From JAILLW01 sp045640525 (GTDB taxonomy: Bacteria > Bacillota > Clostridia > Lachnospirales > Lachnospiraceae), in contig JAZUFE010000036.1 in assembly GCA_045640525.1 (NCBI GenBank), forward strand, positions 1-48,304: a stretch of 48,304 nt of DNA, read 5' to 3'. The notes under the pieces are model-generated. The model saw nothing but the letters and a program-made list of their open reading frames with translations, was not told where the DNA came from and searched no databases. Numbering within the stretch: the stretch's first letter is position 1; each line of letters begins with the position of its first letter. Positions 15,930-24,563 of the stretch are shown here, piece by piece. The position numbers and the translations under genes are program-made.

Positions 15930-16626
15930 CTATTCAAGATCGATGTCAGCCATCCTTGCATATGCCTCTTCTCGCACCTTCTCTATATTTTCAAGAGTTC
16001 CTTGTACGAAGCTGTCCTTTCGTACATTTCCATCTTCTCCGGTGTAGATATAATCAAACACAAAGTACCCGAATGAAAGCGGGACATTCTTCTCCTGATA
16101 GAACTGATAAGGTACATACAAATCATCAAACAGTGCATCAAGCTCCTCACGGTTGCTAAAAGATCCGCTTATAACAGATATAGAGCGCCATTCAAAATTG
16201 GAGACTGTCTCATCCGGAGCAAACTCAACTGTTAACCCGGTATGATAATCATTTTCTTTATCATATATCAGAAATGCCCAGTATCGTTCTGCGAAATTAC
16301 TTCTGAAATTATTTTCCAAATCAATTACATCATTGCGGCTACTGTTTTCCGTTTCAATATCATTTTCACGATTAAGCTGGAAGATATTAAAATGGAAATT
16401 TCTATCCTTGTCATAGACGTGCCAGATTCTGTCGGTGGATTGATTCCTCATAGAATTTGAAGTAACAAAATCCCCATAATTGAGATATAGACGGTAATGT
16501 CCTTCCGGAAGATTAGTTTTAATATAATTTCGTATTCTGACTCTCGGAATCTCAAACCACACCATCAATACTGCGACAAGCGCCGCCAAAACCGAGATAA
16601 TAATTATCGTTTTTTTTCTTTTCCAT
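15930..16626 (-). CDS. Membrane-anchored protein of unknown function, frame broken at an A8 tract
   Basis: I do not recognise this gene. The well-placed start is the minus-strand ATG at 16626, preceded by AAAGGA. Its frame (MEKKKNDNYY...) stops after about 24 codons. If the run of eight A residues (16617-16610) is read as seven, translation continues as MEKKKTIIIISVLAALV, a proper N-terminal membrane anchor, and runs open to 15930 (about 232 residues). Without a shift, the downstream frame can only start at a TTG at 16589 that lacks a ribosome binding site. The mature part is hydrophilic with many aromatic residues and no known motif. The tract may be phase-variable, may allow RNA polymerase slippage, or may be a sequencing error or recent mutation. 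Confidence 0.65.
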
Positions 16627-16660
16627 GACTATTCCTTTCAAAAACCATTTTACACTGCAC

Positions 16661-16677
16661 GTCGCCCTCACGGCGAC
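16661..16677. other. GC-rich hairpin in the leader of the preceding leftward gene
   Basis: GTCGCC (16661-16666) and GGCGAC (16672-16677) form a six-base stem with a five-base loop. No T-run follows on the minus strand, so it is not a clear terminator. A TATAAT on the minus strand (about 16687-16692) could be a -10 for the leftward gene at 16626. Confidence 0.3.
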
Positions 16678-16722
16678 TTTGCCATCATTATAATGTAGTT
16701 AACGGAAAAATCCCGCGCTGAA

Positions 16723-17034
16723 TTATCTATCAGCTTTCTTTTTGCTAACCACCAGTAATACAATTGCTGCCGCAATAATAGCAACCGGAATAAAAAGTAG
16801 CGCTACAAAGGTATTTGTTGCTGATTTATTCAGTCCGTTTCCATCCGACAAAGATACTAAAAAGCCTCCAATCAATAATGTCAGGCCCTGCTGAAAAACA
16901 GAATAGACTATAGCTAATATTCCAACAACTCGGCTTGTCACCACAAGTCCTTTGGAATATTTATGCATATTCAAAATCAATATGATAAGTGCTATACATC
17001 CAATTAGTAATAGCAAATTCCATCCAATAATCAC
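16723..17034 (-). CDS. Small integral membrane protein of unknown function
   Basis: The 103-residue product has three hydrophobic segments (about 4-22, 33-57 and 75-96) and a basic C-terminal KKKADR, so the C-terminus is probably cytoplasmic. The family is not recognised and no functional residues are evident. The start is GTG 17034, with AGGAG seven bases upstream on the minus strand. A nearby ATG is out of frame. It is divergent from the peptide-export cassette and may share that control region. Confidence 0.7.
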   Translation of the reverse strand: MIIGWNLLLLIGCIALIILILNMHKYSKGLVVTSRVVGILAIVYSVFQQGLTLLIGGFLVSLSDGNGLNKSATNTFVALLFIPVAIIAAAIVLLVVSKKKADR

Positions 17035-17234
17035 ATTAATCTCCTATCCATCAATTTGCAAAGTATATTTCTGATATGTTTACTTCCGCCCACAATTACT
17101 CTCCTTTACAGTTAATCGCACCACTAGTCTACCACAATATTGGTGTCAAAAGAATAATAAAATGTAAGAATTGCGAAAAGTATAGTATAATATAGGTATC
17201 TGAAATTCTGTGATGGTGGGGGTGAAAATACCGT
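17035..17234 (+). promoter_or_regulatory. Divergent control region ahead of the peptide-export cassette
   Basis: This 200-base stretch holds a consensus TATAAT at 17186-17191, with no good -35 at the standard distance (TGTAAG at 17163-17168). This fits an activator-dependent promoter or one with a weak -35. GGGGGTG at 17217-17223 is the ribosome binding site for the first cassette gene. Confidence 0.4.
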
Positions 17235-17654
17235 ATGGATAAGAAAATATTCAGGGAAAAGAGTCTTGAAAGAGTTAATTCTCCGGAAAGCCTGGAGGAC
17301 TATATTCAGGTATCAAATCCCGGCGTGTGGATGCTGCTTACGGCAGTGATACTCCTTCTTGCGGGCATCTTAGTATGGGGATATTTCGGAAGCATCAGTT
17401 CATGGAACAGTGTTACCGTTATTGTTGATCACGGCAGGGGATATTGTTATGCCAAGGAAGAAACGGCAAATGCCATCCGCCCCGGAATGACGTTGGAAGT
17501 TAACGAATTGGAAGGGACGGTAACAGAATATCTTGGTTACTATGAAAATTTCGATGCTTATGAGTTTGAAGTGGATATAGTGCTTCCGGACGGCAATTAT
17601 ACAGGGACGGTTCATACGGATGATTTGCAACCCAAAACATTGCTGTTTAATTGA
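17235..17654 (+). CDS. Short NHLM/HlyD-type membrane fusion protein
   Basis: The 139-residue protein begins with FREKSLERVNSPESLEDYIQ, which follows the N-terminal signature of NHLM bacteriocin-system HlyD-like secretion proteins. One TM segment follows (31-51) and then a short extracytoplasmic beta domain. Classical members carry long coiled-coil and lipoyl-like regions. Those are absent here, so this is a minimal adaptor rather than a canonical periplasmic bridge, as expected in a single-membrane cell. It probably couples the two ABC transporters encoded next or guides peptide release. The following gene starts 19 bases downstream. Confidence 0.75.
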   Translation: MDKKIFREKSLERVNSPESLEDYIQVSNPGVWMLLTAVILLLAGILVWGYFGSISSWNSVTVIVDHGRGYCYAKEETANAIRPGMTLEVNELEGTVTEYLGYYENFDAYEFEVDIVLPDGNYTGTVHTDDLQPKTLLFN

Positions 17655-17673
17655 CGGGATTTGGTATAAATAA

Positions 17674-19848
17674 ATGAAACAGATGATTAAAAAGCCAATT
17701 TCAAAGGGTGTGTGTAAGGTTCCGGTTGTTATGCAGTTGGAATATTTGGAATGCGGTGCAGCATGTCTTGCGATGATATTGGCATATTACAAAAAGTGGA
17801 TACCGTTGGAACAGGTAAGAATCGATTGCGGAGTTTCCAGAGACGGCTCAAATGCAAAGAACATTATTATTGCAGCAAGAAGCTATGGACTTGAAGCGGC
17901 AGGATACAGATTTGAACCCGAGGTGCTTCGCAGAAGCGGTACATTCCCTTGTATTATTCATTGGAATTTCAATCACTTTGTGGTTTTAAACGGTTTTAGA
18001 GGAAACAAAGCGTATATTAACGATCCGGCTAAGGGAACATATTCGGTTTCGATGAAGATTTTTGATGAGGCATTTACCGGAATTGCGCTTATGTTTGAGC
18101 CCTCTGAAGAGTTTGTCCCGTCGGGTAAGCCCAAAAGCGTTATCAGCTTTGCATCCAATAGATTGAAGGGAACGGGTGTTGCAGTGGCATTCACCGTTCT
18201 TACCAATATTATTTTGGCATTGATGGGAGTTATTAATCCCGCATTTTCCAAAGTGTTTTTGGACAGACTGTTGACCAATCAAAATCCGGGGTGGGTTGTT
18301 CCGTTTTTCATTTTTCTTGGGGTTTTCAACATTATTGAAATACTTGTCGGTGCTGTTCAGACAATCTATTCTCTGAGAATAAACGGTAAGATGGCAGCAA
18401 TAGGTAATTCCACATATATGTGGAAAGTTCTTAATATGCCCATGAACTTTTTTAGCCAGAGAATGGCAGGTGACATTCAAAGCAGGCAGCTTTCGAATGC
18501 TTCCATAGCAGGCAACTTGGTGGAAACACTTGCTCCGTTGGCATTTAAGATACTTATGATGTTTTTCTATTTCGCAATAATGATTAAGTACAGCGTTATT
18601 CTTACGGCGGTGGGACTTATTTCGCTTACCGTGAATGCATTTGTTTCAAGATTGATTTCAAACAAAAGAATAAATATAACGCGAGTATCCATGAGGGATG
18701 TTGCCAAACTGGAATCTACCACCATATCCGGTATTGAGATGATTGAAACAATTAAATCCAGCGGCGCGGAGAACGGATTCTTCGCCAAATGGTCGGGGTA
18801 TCAGGCAAGTGTGAATACCAATCAGGTCAAGTTTCTAAAACTCAGTCAGTACCTTGGAATGATTCCTCAATTTATATCTTTTGTTGCAAATAATGCGGTT
18901 CTTATACTCGGTGTATACCTTACAATGCAGGGTGAGTTTACGGTGGGAATGATAATGGCATTTCAAGGCTTTTTGACTTCATTCATGAGTCCTGCAATGA
19001 CGCTGGTATCGGCAGGTCAGACACTTCAGGAAATGCGAACTCAGATGGAACGAGTAGAAGATGTCATGGGATATTCGACAGAATCTGTATTTGCTGAAAA
19101 TACGGTTGATGCTGCTACCTTTGAAAAACTTAAAGGTAAGATAGAAATTAAGAACATGAAATTCGGATATGCGCCTTTGGGTGCTCCGTTGATTGAAAAC
19201 TTCAATTTGTCGGTTGAACCCGGAAAATCGGTAGCTATTGTCGGAGGCTCAGGTTGTGGCAAATCAACCGTATCGAAATTGATTTCCGGATTGTATAAGC
19301 CGTGGGAAGGCGAAATACTGTTTGACGGTAAACCCCTTGACCAAATCAGCAAGAGCGTATTTACGGGATCTTTGGCAGTTGTCGACCAGGACATAGTTTT
19401 GTTTGAGGATACGATATCCAACAATATTAAGATGTGGGATAGAAGTATTGAAGATTTCGAAATGATTTTGGCAGCCAAGGATGCGCAAATTCATTATGAT
19501 ATCATGCAAAGAAAAGGCGGCTATCAGTACAAAATAGTTGAGGGCGGAAAAGATTTTTCCGGCGGACAGCGTCAAAGACTGGAAATTGCCAGAGTTTTGG
19601 CTCAAGATCCTACCGTAATTATTTTGGACGAAGCTACATCGGCATTGGATGCCAAAACCGAATATGAAGTTGTCAAAGCGATTAAGGCCAGAGGAATAAC
19701 ATGCATTGTTATTGCTCACAGATTGTCTACAATTCGCTCATGCGATGAAATTGTTGTAATGGATAACGGAAAGATTATTGACCGTGGAACACACAGCGAG
19801 TTGATGAAAACCAGCAACCTGTATAACGAACTGGTTTCAAATGAGTAA
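17674..19848 (+). CDS. NHLP-type peptide export ABC transporter with C39 peptidase
   Basis: The 724-residue protein has three parts in order. The N-terminal C39 cysteine peptidase (about 15-140) has an intact catalytic set: Gln21, Cys27 in LECGAACLAM, His101 in NHFVVL and Asp117 in INDPAKG. A six-helix permease follows (about 160-460), then an ATPase with Walker A GGSGCGKST (about 524), signature FSGGQRQR (about 629) and Walker B VIILDEATSALD (about 648). Such transporters cut a leader peptide after a double-glycine-type motif and export the released peptide. All active residues are present. It belongs to the peptidase/permease/ATPase member of the NHLM/NHLP pair, and its natural partner follows directly. 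The leader-like peptide at 22664 is its likely substrate (inference). Confidence 0.92.
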   Translation: MKQMIKKPISKGVCKVPVVMQLEYLECGAACLAMILAYYKKWIPLEQVRIDCGVSRDGSNAKNIIIAARSYGLEAAGYRFEPEVLRRSGTFPCIIHWNFNHFVVLNGFRGNKAYINDPAKGTYSVSMKIFDEAFTGIALMFEPSEEFVPSGKPKSVISFASNRLKGTGVAVAFTVLTNIILALMGVINPAFSKVFLDRLLTNQNPGWVVPFFIFLGVFNIIEILVGAVQTIYSLRINGKMAAIGNSTYMWKVLNMPMNFFSQRMAGDIQSRQLSNASIAGNLVETLAPLAFKILMMFFYFAIMIKYSVILTAVGLISLTVNAFVSRLISNKRINITRVSMRDVAKLESTTISGIEMIETIKSSGAENGFFAKWSGYQASVNTNQVKFLKLSQYLGMIPQFISFVANNAVLILGVYLTMQGEFTVGMIMAFQGFLTSFMSPAMTLVSAGQTLQEMRTQMERVEDVMGYSTESVFAENTVDAATFEKLKGKIEIKNMKFGYAPLGAPLIENFNLSVEPGKSVAIVGGSGCGKSTVSKLISGLYKPWEGEILFDGKPLDQISKSVFTGSLAVVDQDIVLFEDTISNNIKMWDRSIEDFEMILAAKDAQIHYDIMQRKGGYQYKIVEGGKDFSGGQRQRLEIARVLAQDPTVIILDEATSALDAKTEYEVVKAIKARGITCIVIAHRLSTIRSCDEIVVMDNGKIIDRGTHSELMKTSNLYNELVSNE

Positions 19849-19863
19849 GGAGGAAGGTGTTCT

Positions 19864-22056
19864 ATGAGTTGGTTTGATGAACAGCTTCGCGAAAGAATCA
19901 AGATAGATGAAGAGAACTTCAGCGACGCCATTAAGGGGATTGCCGGTGCCGTTATGGGCAAAAGGCTTACAGATGCACTGAACAAGAAGGAAGTAGCGCA
20001 ATCGGCGGTTGAAGCAGTTTTAAAATACTATCACATTAAGGCCAAGAATACGGAAATTCCGGATAATATTACAAACGTCGAGGAACAAATCGACTATCAA
20101 TTAAGACCGCATGGTATTATGCGAAGACGTGTCATTCTTAATAAAGGATGGAGTAAGTGTGCGGTCGGCCCTATGCTCGGGAGCCTCAAATCAGATAACA
20201 GAGCGGTGGCACTGATACCGGGCAAATTGCATGGATATGTAATGTATGATGTGATTTCCGATAAGAAAATCCGAATTAACGGCAAAAGGGAAGCAGACTT
20301 GAATGAAGAAGCGCTGTGCTTCTATGAACCGTTGCCTCAAAAGGCCCTTTCGATAAAGGATTTGTTCGGATTTATGTTGAAGCAGCTTTCATTTTCCGAT
20401 GTGGCTATTTACCTTTTGCTGGCTGCATTTTCTACAGCAGTGGGAATGGTGTCACCGTATTTGACCAAGCTTTTGTTTGGAGAAGTACTTGAAAGCAAAA
20501 GAGTCAGTGCGCTGATTGCAATAGCGGTGTTTATGATAAGTTATTCGCTGTGTAACGTGCTTTATGGTGCATTTAGGTCATTGTTTAATTCCAGAATAGG
20601 AATCAAGCAGAATATTGCGGTTCAAGCTGCCGTTATGAACCGAGTTATATCTTTACCCGCAACCTTCTTCAGACGATTTTCTTCGGGCGAAATGACGCAA
20701 AGAGCTTCGTATGCGGAATCTTTGTGCAGCACGGTTTTTGATATTGTCGGCAATACGGGGATTACAGCAGTATTTTCATTGGCATATTTGGGACAGGTAT
20801 TCAGTTTCGCACCGTCGTTGGTCGTCCCCTCACTGATAATAACTTTGGCGTCTGTAACATTCAGCTTAATAATTACATTCTTTCAAATGTCCATATCGAA
20901 GAAAAAGATGCAATTAGCTGCTCAAACAAGCGGTATGACATATGCGACCATTACCGGTATACAAAAGATTAAACTGGCCGGAGCCGAAAGGCGTATGTTT
21001 GCCAGATGGGCGAATCAGTACAGTAAGGAAGCAGCCTTGGAATACAATCCTCCGACTTTTCTTAAAATGAGCGGAACGATTAATCAGGCAATAGCATTGA
21101 TCGGTACGTTTGTTATGTACATGATTGCCATCAGAAGTAAAGTATCGGTAGATGATTATTATGCTTTTAATGCATCGTTCGGAATGGTTTCCGGTGCTTT
21201 TTCGGCACTGGCGGGAATTGTGGTTACCATAGCTGAGATCAAGCCTTCTTTGGATATGGCCAAACCGATTCTTGAAACTGTTCCGGAGCAGACCGAAAAC
21301 AGAGAAATAGTAACTTCGTTGCAAGGGGGCATCGAATTATCGAATATCTCATTCAGATATAACGACGAAATGCCGTATGTACTTGATAACCTGTCATTGA
21401 AAATCAAACCGGGCGAGTATATTGCAATTGTCGGTGCTACCGGGTGTGGTAAGTCGACACTTTTGAGACTGCTTTTGGGATTTGAAACTCCGCAAAAGGG
21501 TTCAATTCTTTTTGATAGCAAAGATATAAACATGCTGGATCTTCGTTCTTTGCGAAGAAAAATAGGAACGGTTATGCAAGATGGCAAGCTTTTCTTTGGA
21601 GACATATATTCCAACATCACGATATCCGCTCCGCAGCTCACACTGGACGAAGCTTGGGAGGCGGCACGTTTGGCATCTGTCGATGAAGATATTAAAGCCA
21701 TGCCGATGGAGATGCACACTATAGTTTCGGAAGGTCAGGGCGGCATTTCCGGCGGACAAAGGCAGAGGCTGATGATAGCAAGGGCGATAGCTCCCAAACC
21801 TAAAATACTTATGTTTGATGAAGCTACATCTGCACTTGATAATGTTACTCAAAGAAAAGTATCCGAAGCAATTGACTCCCTAAACTGTACCAGGATAGTA
21901 ATTGCTCACAGGCTCTCCACAATAATGCATTGTGATCGAATTGTGGTACTGGAGAATGGAAATGTGTCCGAAGAGGGTACATATGAACAGTTGATTGCCA
22001 AGAACGGAAGCTTCGCGGAACTTGTGCGAAGACAACGTATAGATACAGAGGATTAG
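19864..22056 (+). CDS. NHLP-type ABC transporter permease/ATPase, second subunit
   Basis: The 730-residue partner transporter has a cytoplasmic N-terminal domain (about 1-165) without peptidase residues. A six-TM permease follows (about 175-460), then a complete ATPase: Walker A GATGCGKST (about 524), ISGGQRQR (about 629) and Walker B ILMFDEATSALD (about 648), ending in IAHRLST. In NHLM systems this subunit pairs with the C39-bearing subunit, so a heterodimer with two competent ATP sites is expected. AAGGAGG precedes the ATG and the spacing to the upstream stop is 15 bases. The sigma-factor gene follows 35 bases later. Confidence 0.92.
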   Translation: MSWFDEQLRERIKIDEENFSDAIKGIAGAVMGKRLTDALNKKEVAQSAVEAVLKYYHIKAKNTEIPDNITNVEEQIDYQLRPHGIMRRRVILNKGWSKCAVGPMLGSLKSDNRAVALIPGKLHGYVMYDVISDKKIRINGKREADLNEEALCFYEPLPQKALSIKDLFGFMLKQLSFSDVAIYLLLAAFSTAVGMVSPYLTKLLFGEVLESKRVSALIAIAVFMISYSLCNVLYGAFRSLFNSRIGIKQNIAVQAAVMNRVISLPATFFRRFSSGEMTQRASYAESLCSTVFDIVGNTGITAVFSLAYLGQVFSFAPSLVVPSLIITLASVTFSLIITFFQMSISKKKMQLAAQTSGMTYATITGIQKIKLAGAERRMFARWANQYSKEAALEYNPPTFLKMSGTINQAIALIGTFVMYMIAIRSKVSVDDYYAFNASFGMVSGAFSALAGIVVTIAEIKPSLDMAKPILETVPEQTENREIVTSLQGGIELSNISFRYNDEMPYVLDNLSLKIKPGEYIAIVGATGCGKSTLLRLLLGFETPQKGSILFDSKDINMLDLRSLRRKIGTVMQDGKLFFGDIYSNITISAPQLTLDEAWEAARLASVDEDIKAMPMEMHTIVSEGQGGISGGQRQRLMIARAIAPKPKILMFDEATSALDNVTQRKVSEAIDSLNCTRIVIAHRLSTIMHCDRIVVLENGNVSEEGTYEQLIAKNGSFAELVRRQRIDTED

Positions 22057-22091
22057 TTCACGTGGGTTGATATGCGACAAGGAGGAGCAAA

Positions 22092-22589
22092 GTGAAGATT
22101 ACCGATGAAAAGAAAACAGAAATATACGAGCGGTTTTCCGGTAAAGTAAAAGGATATTTTTATCAGAATGTCAATGATTCCTATCTGGCCGAAGATTTGT
22201 GCGCGGATGTTTTTTTGAAAGTGTATGAAAAGATAGATTCGTTTGACGATTCCAAAGCCGCAATATCGACATGGATATATACAATAGCAAGGAATACTCT
22301 TATTGATTATTATCGAACGAGGAAAGTCTACAGCGAGGTGCCTGAGGAAATGCCGACGGACGATTCGGTTGAAGAAGAGGTGTGCAATAACGAAACGTTG
22401 GAAATGCTTGCCAATGCATTGGAAAAGTTGGACGAGCGGGAAAGAGACATAATAATTCTTCACTACTATAAGAATGAGAAACTTAAAGATATAGGGGTTA
22501 AGATGAACATTTCTTACGCATATGTGAAGCTTCTGCATAGTAAAGCGTTGCAAACACTAAGAACATATTGCGATTTTGCGATTCACTAA
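22092..22589 (+). CDS. ECF-like RNA polymerase sigma factor
   Basis: The 165-residue protein contains sigma region 2 (about 12-75, with YLAEDLCADVFLKVYEKI and STWIYTIARNTLIDYYR) and region 4 (about 105-158, with LDERERDIIILHYYKNEKLK and the helix-turn-helix ending in SYAYVKLLHSKALQTLR). No region 3 is present, which fits a group IV (ECF) factor. The start is GTG 22092, with GGAGGAG five bases upstream. No anti-sigma gene or extra sensor domain is visible nearby. Its position between the exporter genes and the leader-like peptide suggests that it controls this cassette (inference). Confidence 0.9.
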   Translation: MKITDEKKTEIYERFSGKVKGYFYQNVNDSYLAEDLCADVFLKVYEKIDSFDDSKAAISTWIYTIARNTLIDYYRTRKVYSEVPEEMPTDDSVEEEVCNNETLEMLANALEKLDERERDIIILHYYKNEKLKDIGVKMNISYAYVKLLHSKALQTLRTYCDFAIH

Positions 22590-22663
22590 GTAGCCGTGAT
22601 CGCAACAGGTTCGTATAAAGATATAGAAGGCTGTTATATCGACAAATATGTGGAGGTGTCAAT

Positions 22664-22849
22664 ATGAGTAATACATTAAAAAATATTTTTGATTATCAGA
22701 AATTTGAGAGTAATTCGAAACTGAGTAAGCTGATTAAAGAAACAGAAGAACGTTATGCAAATGCCGTTTCACTGGATGAGTTGGATATGGTTGTAGCAGC
22801 AGGAAAGACTCATGCCGATGAGCAGGATGCTAAAAAGATGATGAAGTAA
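22664..22849 (+). CDS. Candidate secreted peptide precursor with AAG leader motif
   Basis: The 61-residue product has a helical, charged N-terminal part (1-40). It ends in SLDELDMVVAAGK, which resembles the Nif11/NHLP-type leader ending (acidic-Leu-x-x-Val-x-Gly/Ala-Gly) recognised by C39 peptidases. Cutting after Gly47 would release a 14-residue, strongly charged peptide, KTHADEQDAKKMMK, lacking Cys and Ser and with a single Thr, so lanthionine-type modification is unlikely. TGGAGGTG is a strong ribosome binding site. The gene directly follows the sigma factor and is in the same cassette as a C39 exporter. It could be a signal peptide or a small antimicrobial. No modifying enzyme is next to it except, possibly, the downstream gene set. 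Confidence 0.72.
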   Translation: MSNTLKNIFDYQKFESNSKLSKLIKETEERYANAVSLDELDMVVAAGKTHADEQDAKKMMK

Positions 22850-22879
22850 CAACCTTGTAAAACGGAGGATAAAGATACT

Positions 22880-23698
22880 ATGCGATTAGGCATTTCGGCT
22901 TCCTTAAGGACAGATACGGCTTCAAACTGGATAGAGGATCAAAAGTCACTTGGATGTAAATCAGTGGTGTTTCCGCTAAATTGCGAAGATGATTCGCAAA
23001 GAATAGAAGAGTTTGCCCAAAGGGCCCGTGAAAATGATATTTTGATAGCCGAAGTCGGGGTATGGAGAAATACACTTTCGGCCGATTTGACTCAAAGAAA
23101 CAGAATGATTGAATACGCGGTCGGTCAGCTGGCTCTTGCCGAAAAAATCGGCGCAAGATGTTGCGTCAACGTCGTGGGAACTCCGCACGGACCAAGATGG
23201 GACGGCGGATATGCGGCGAATTTCGATAAAGATACAAGAAAACAGATTGTTTCAATGATACGAACAATAATTGACGAGGTTAATCCCAAAATCACCAAGT
23301 ATGCTGTCGAACCTATGCCTTGGATGGTACCGACGGGGCCGGATGATTATTTGCGCCTTATGGATGAGGTTGAACGTGACGGCTTCGGAATTCACCTGGA
23401 CTTAATCAATATGGTGAATTCCCCTCAAAGATATTTTAATCTGAATGAGTTTATGGATGAATGCTTTGAAAAACTCGGTAGCAGAATTGAAAGCTGTCAT
23501 CTTAAAAATATCAGATTGCTGGAAGAATTTACATTTCAGTTAAAGGAATGTGCTTGCGAAGACGGAGTTATGGATATCGCAAGATACTTAAGGCATGCTA
23601 CCGATGTCGATGAGGATATGCCAATGATAATAGAACATCTGGATACGGATGAAGAATATAGGAGGAGTTTTGAATATGTCAGCAACATCGGATTCTAA
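22880..23698 (+). CDS. Sugar phosphate isomerase/epimerase-like TIM-barrel protein
   Basis: The 272-residue protein fits the xylose-isomerase-like TIM-barrel superfamily (AP-endonuclease-2 fold). The usual four metal ligands can be read in order: Glu in YAVEPMPW (about 143), Asp in IHLDLIN (about 173), His in ESCHLKNI (about 209) and Glu in IIEHLD (about 254). It is therefore probably a metal-dependent isomerase or epimerase of a small hydroxy-acid or sugar. The substrate cannot be assigned. ACGGAGGA lies upstream. Its 3' end overlaps the next gene by 23 bases, which suggests coupling with the FMN protein. Confidence 0.85.
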   Translation: MRLGISASLRTDTASNWIEDQKSLGCKSVVFPLNCEDDSQRIEEFAQRARENDILIAEVGVWRNTLSADLTQRNRMIEYAVGQLALAEKIGARCCVNVVGTPHGPRWDGGYAANFDKDTRKQIVSMIRTIIDEVNPKITKYAVEPMPWMVPTGPDDYLRLMDEVERDGFGIHLDLINMVNSPQRYFNLNEFMDECFEKLGSRIESCHLKNIRLLEEFTFQLKECACEDGVMDIARYLRHATDVDEDMPMIIEHLDTDEEYRRSFEYVSNIGF

Positions 23699-24560
23699 TC
23701 TACTGACCAGAGAATACTTTGATTCATGGTTGGTGGAAACAAGATATATTGATTCGGATATACCGACTACCCGGATGAAATTGTTCGGCGAAGAGTTCGA
23801 TACTCCCATAATGACGGCAGCGCTGTCTCATTTGCACAATATCTGTCCCAATGCCATGGCTGAATATGCCAAAGGCGCTAAGGATGCCAATGCGGTATGC
23901 TTTTTCGGCATGGGAGAAGATGAAGATTTGGAAAGCATGACGGCGACAGGGGCAAGAGTTATCAAGATTATCAAGCCACATGAGAATAATGCCGAGGTAT
24001 TTCGCAAAATCGAGCATGCGATTAAAAACGGTGTATTTGCCGTAGGAATGGATATCGACCATTCATATTCGGGAAATGGAACTTACGATGTTGTATGCGG
24101 ATTGCCGATGAAATCCAAAAGCTTTGACGAAATGAAAGAGTTTATTCAAAGCGCTGAGGTTCCGTTTATTGTTAAGGGTGTTCTGAGCGTGGAAGATACC
24201 GTTAAATGTGTTAAGGCAGGAGCTAAAGGAATTGTGGTATCACATCACCATGGAATTATGCCGTATTCAATCCCGCCGCTCATGGCACTTCCGAGAATTG
24301 TCGAAGCTTCCGAAGGTCAACTGAAGATATTTGTTGACTGCGGTATTGAAAGTGGAATGGATGTGTTCAAAACCCTGGCACTCGGAGCGGATGCCGTCTG
24401 TGTGGGAAGAGATCTAATGGATCCTCTAAAACGCGGCTGTGCCGGAGTTACAGACAGGATTAACGAGCTGAATAACGAGCTGAAGAGTATCATGGCAAGG
24501 ACGGGTGCACATTCTCTTGATACAATAGACTCTTCCGTTTTGTGGAAGAAAGATTTTTAG
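23676..24560 (+). CDS. Alpha-hydroxy-acid oxidase-like FMN protein, diverged active site
   Basis: The 294-residue protein is a shortened member of the FMN-dependent alpha-hydroxy-acid dehydrogenase barrel. The fold is clear from FIVKGVLSVEDTVKCVKAGAKG (about 168-189) and DCGIESGMDVFKTLALGADA (about 233-252). The canonical catalytic SNHGGRQ is replaced by SHHHGIMPYS, and the usual DGGIRSG reads DCGIESG, so two conserved arginines for substrate and FMN phosphate are missing. Oxidation of lactate-like acids is therefore doubtful. ATG 23676 is chosen because GGAGGAG lies nine bases upstream. The next start codon is three bases after the stop. Confidence 0.82.
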   Translation: MSATSDSNLLTREYFDSWLVETRYIDSDIPTTRMKLFGEEFDTPIMTAALSHLHNICPNAMAEYAKGAKDANAVCFFGMGEDEDLESMTATGARVIKIIKPHENNAEVFRKIEHAIKNGVFAVGMDIDHSYSGNGTYDVVCGLPMKSKSFDEMKEFIQSAEVPFIVKGVLSVEDTVKCVKAGAKGIVVSHHHGIMPYSIPPLMALPRIVEASEGQLKIFVDCGIESGMDVFKTLALGADAVCVGRDLMDPLKRGCAGVTDRINELNNELKSIMARTGAHSLDTIDSSVLWKKDF

Positions 24561-24563
24561 CAT

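Noticed and set aside
16608..16617. Programmed -1 ribosomal frameshift at the A AAA AAC heptamer.
   Set aside because: A -1 shift leads to a stop within two codons. Only a net +1 shift or loss of one A restores the long frame.
16661..16677. Intrinsic terminator for the leftward small membrane protein gene.
   Set aside because: The stem is GC-rich, but no T-run follows on the minus strand.
17113..22605. Shared ATCGCA(C/A)CA words upstream of the mini HlyD gene and of the leader-like peptide as a sigma-factor promoter.
   Set aside because: About one such 8-of-9 match is expected by chance between the two regions, and no common -10 at a fitting distance exists.
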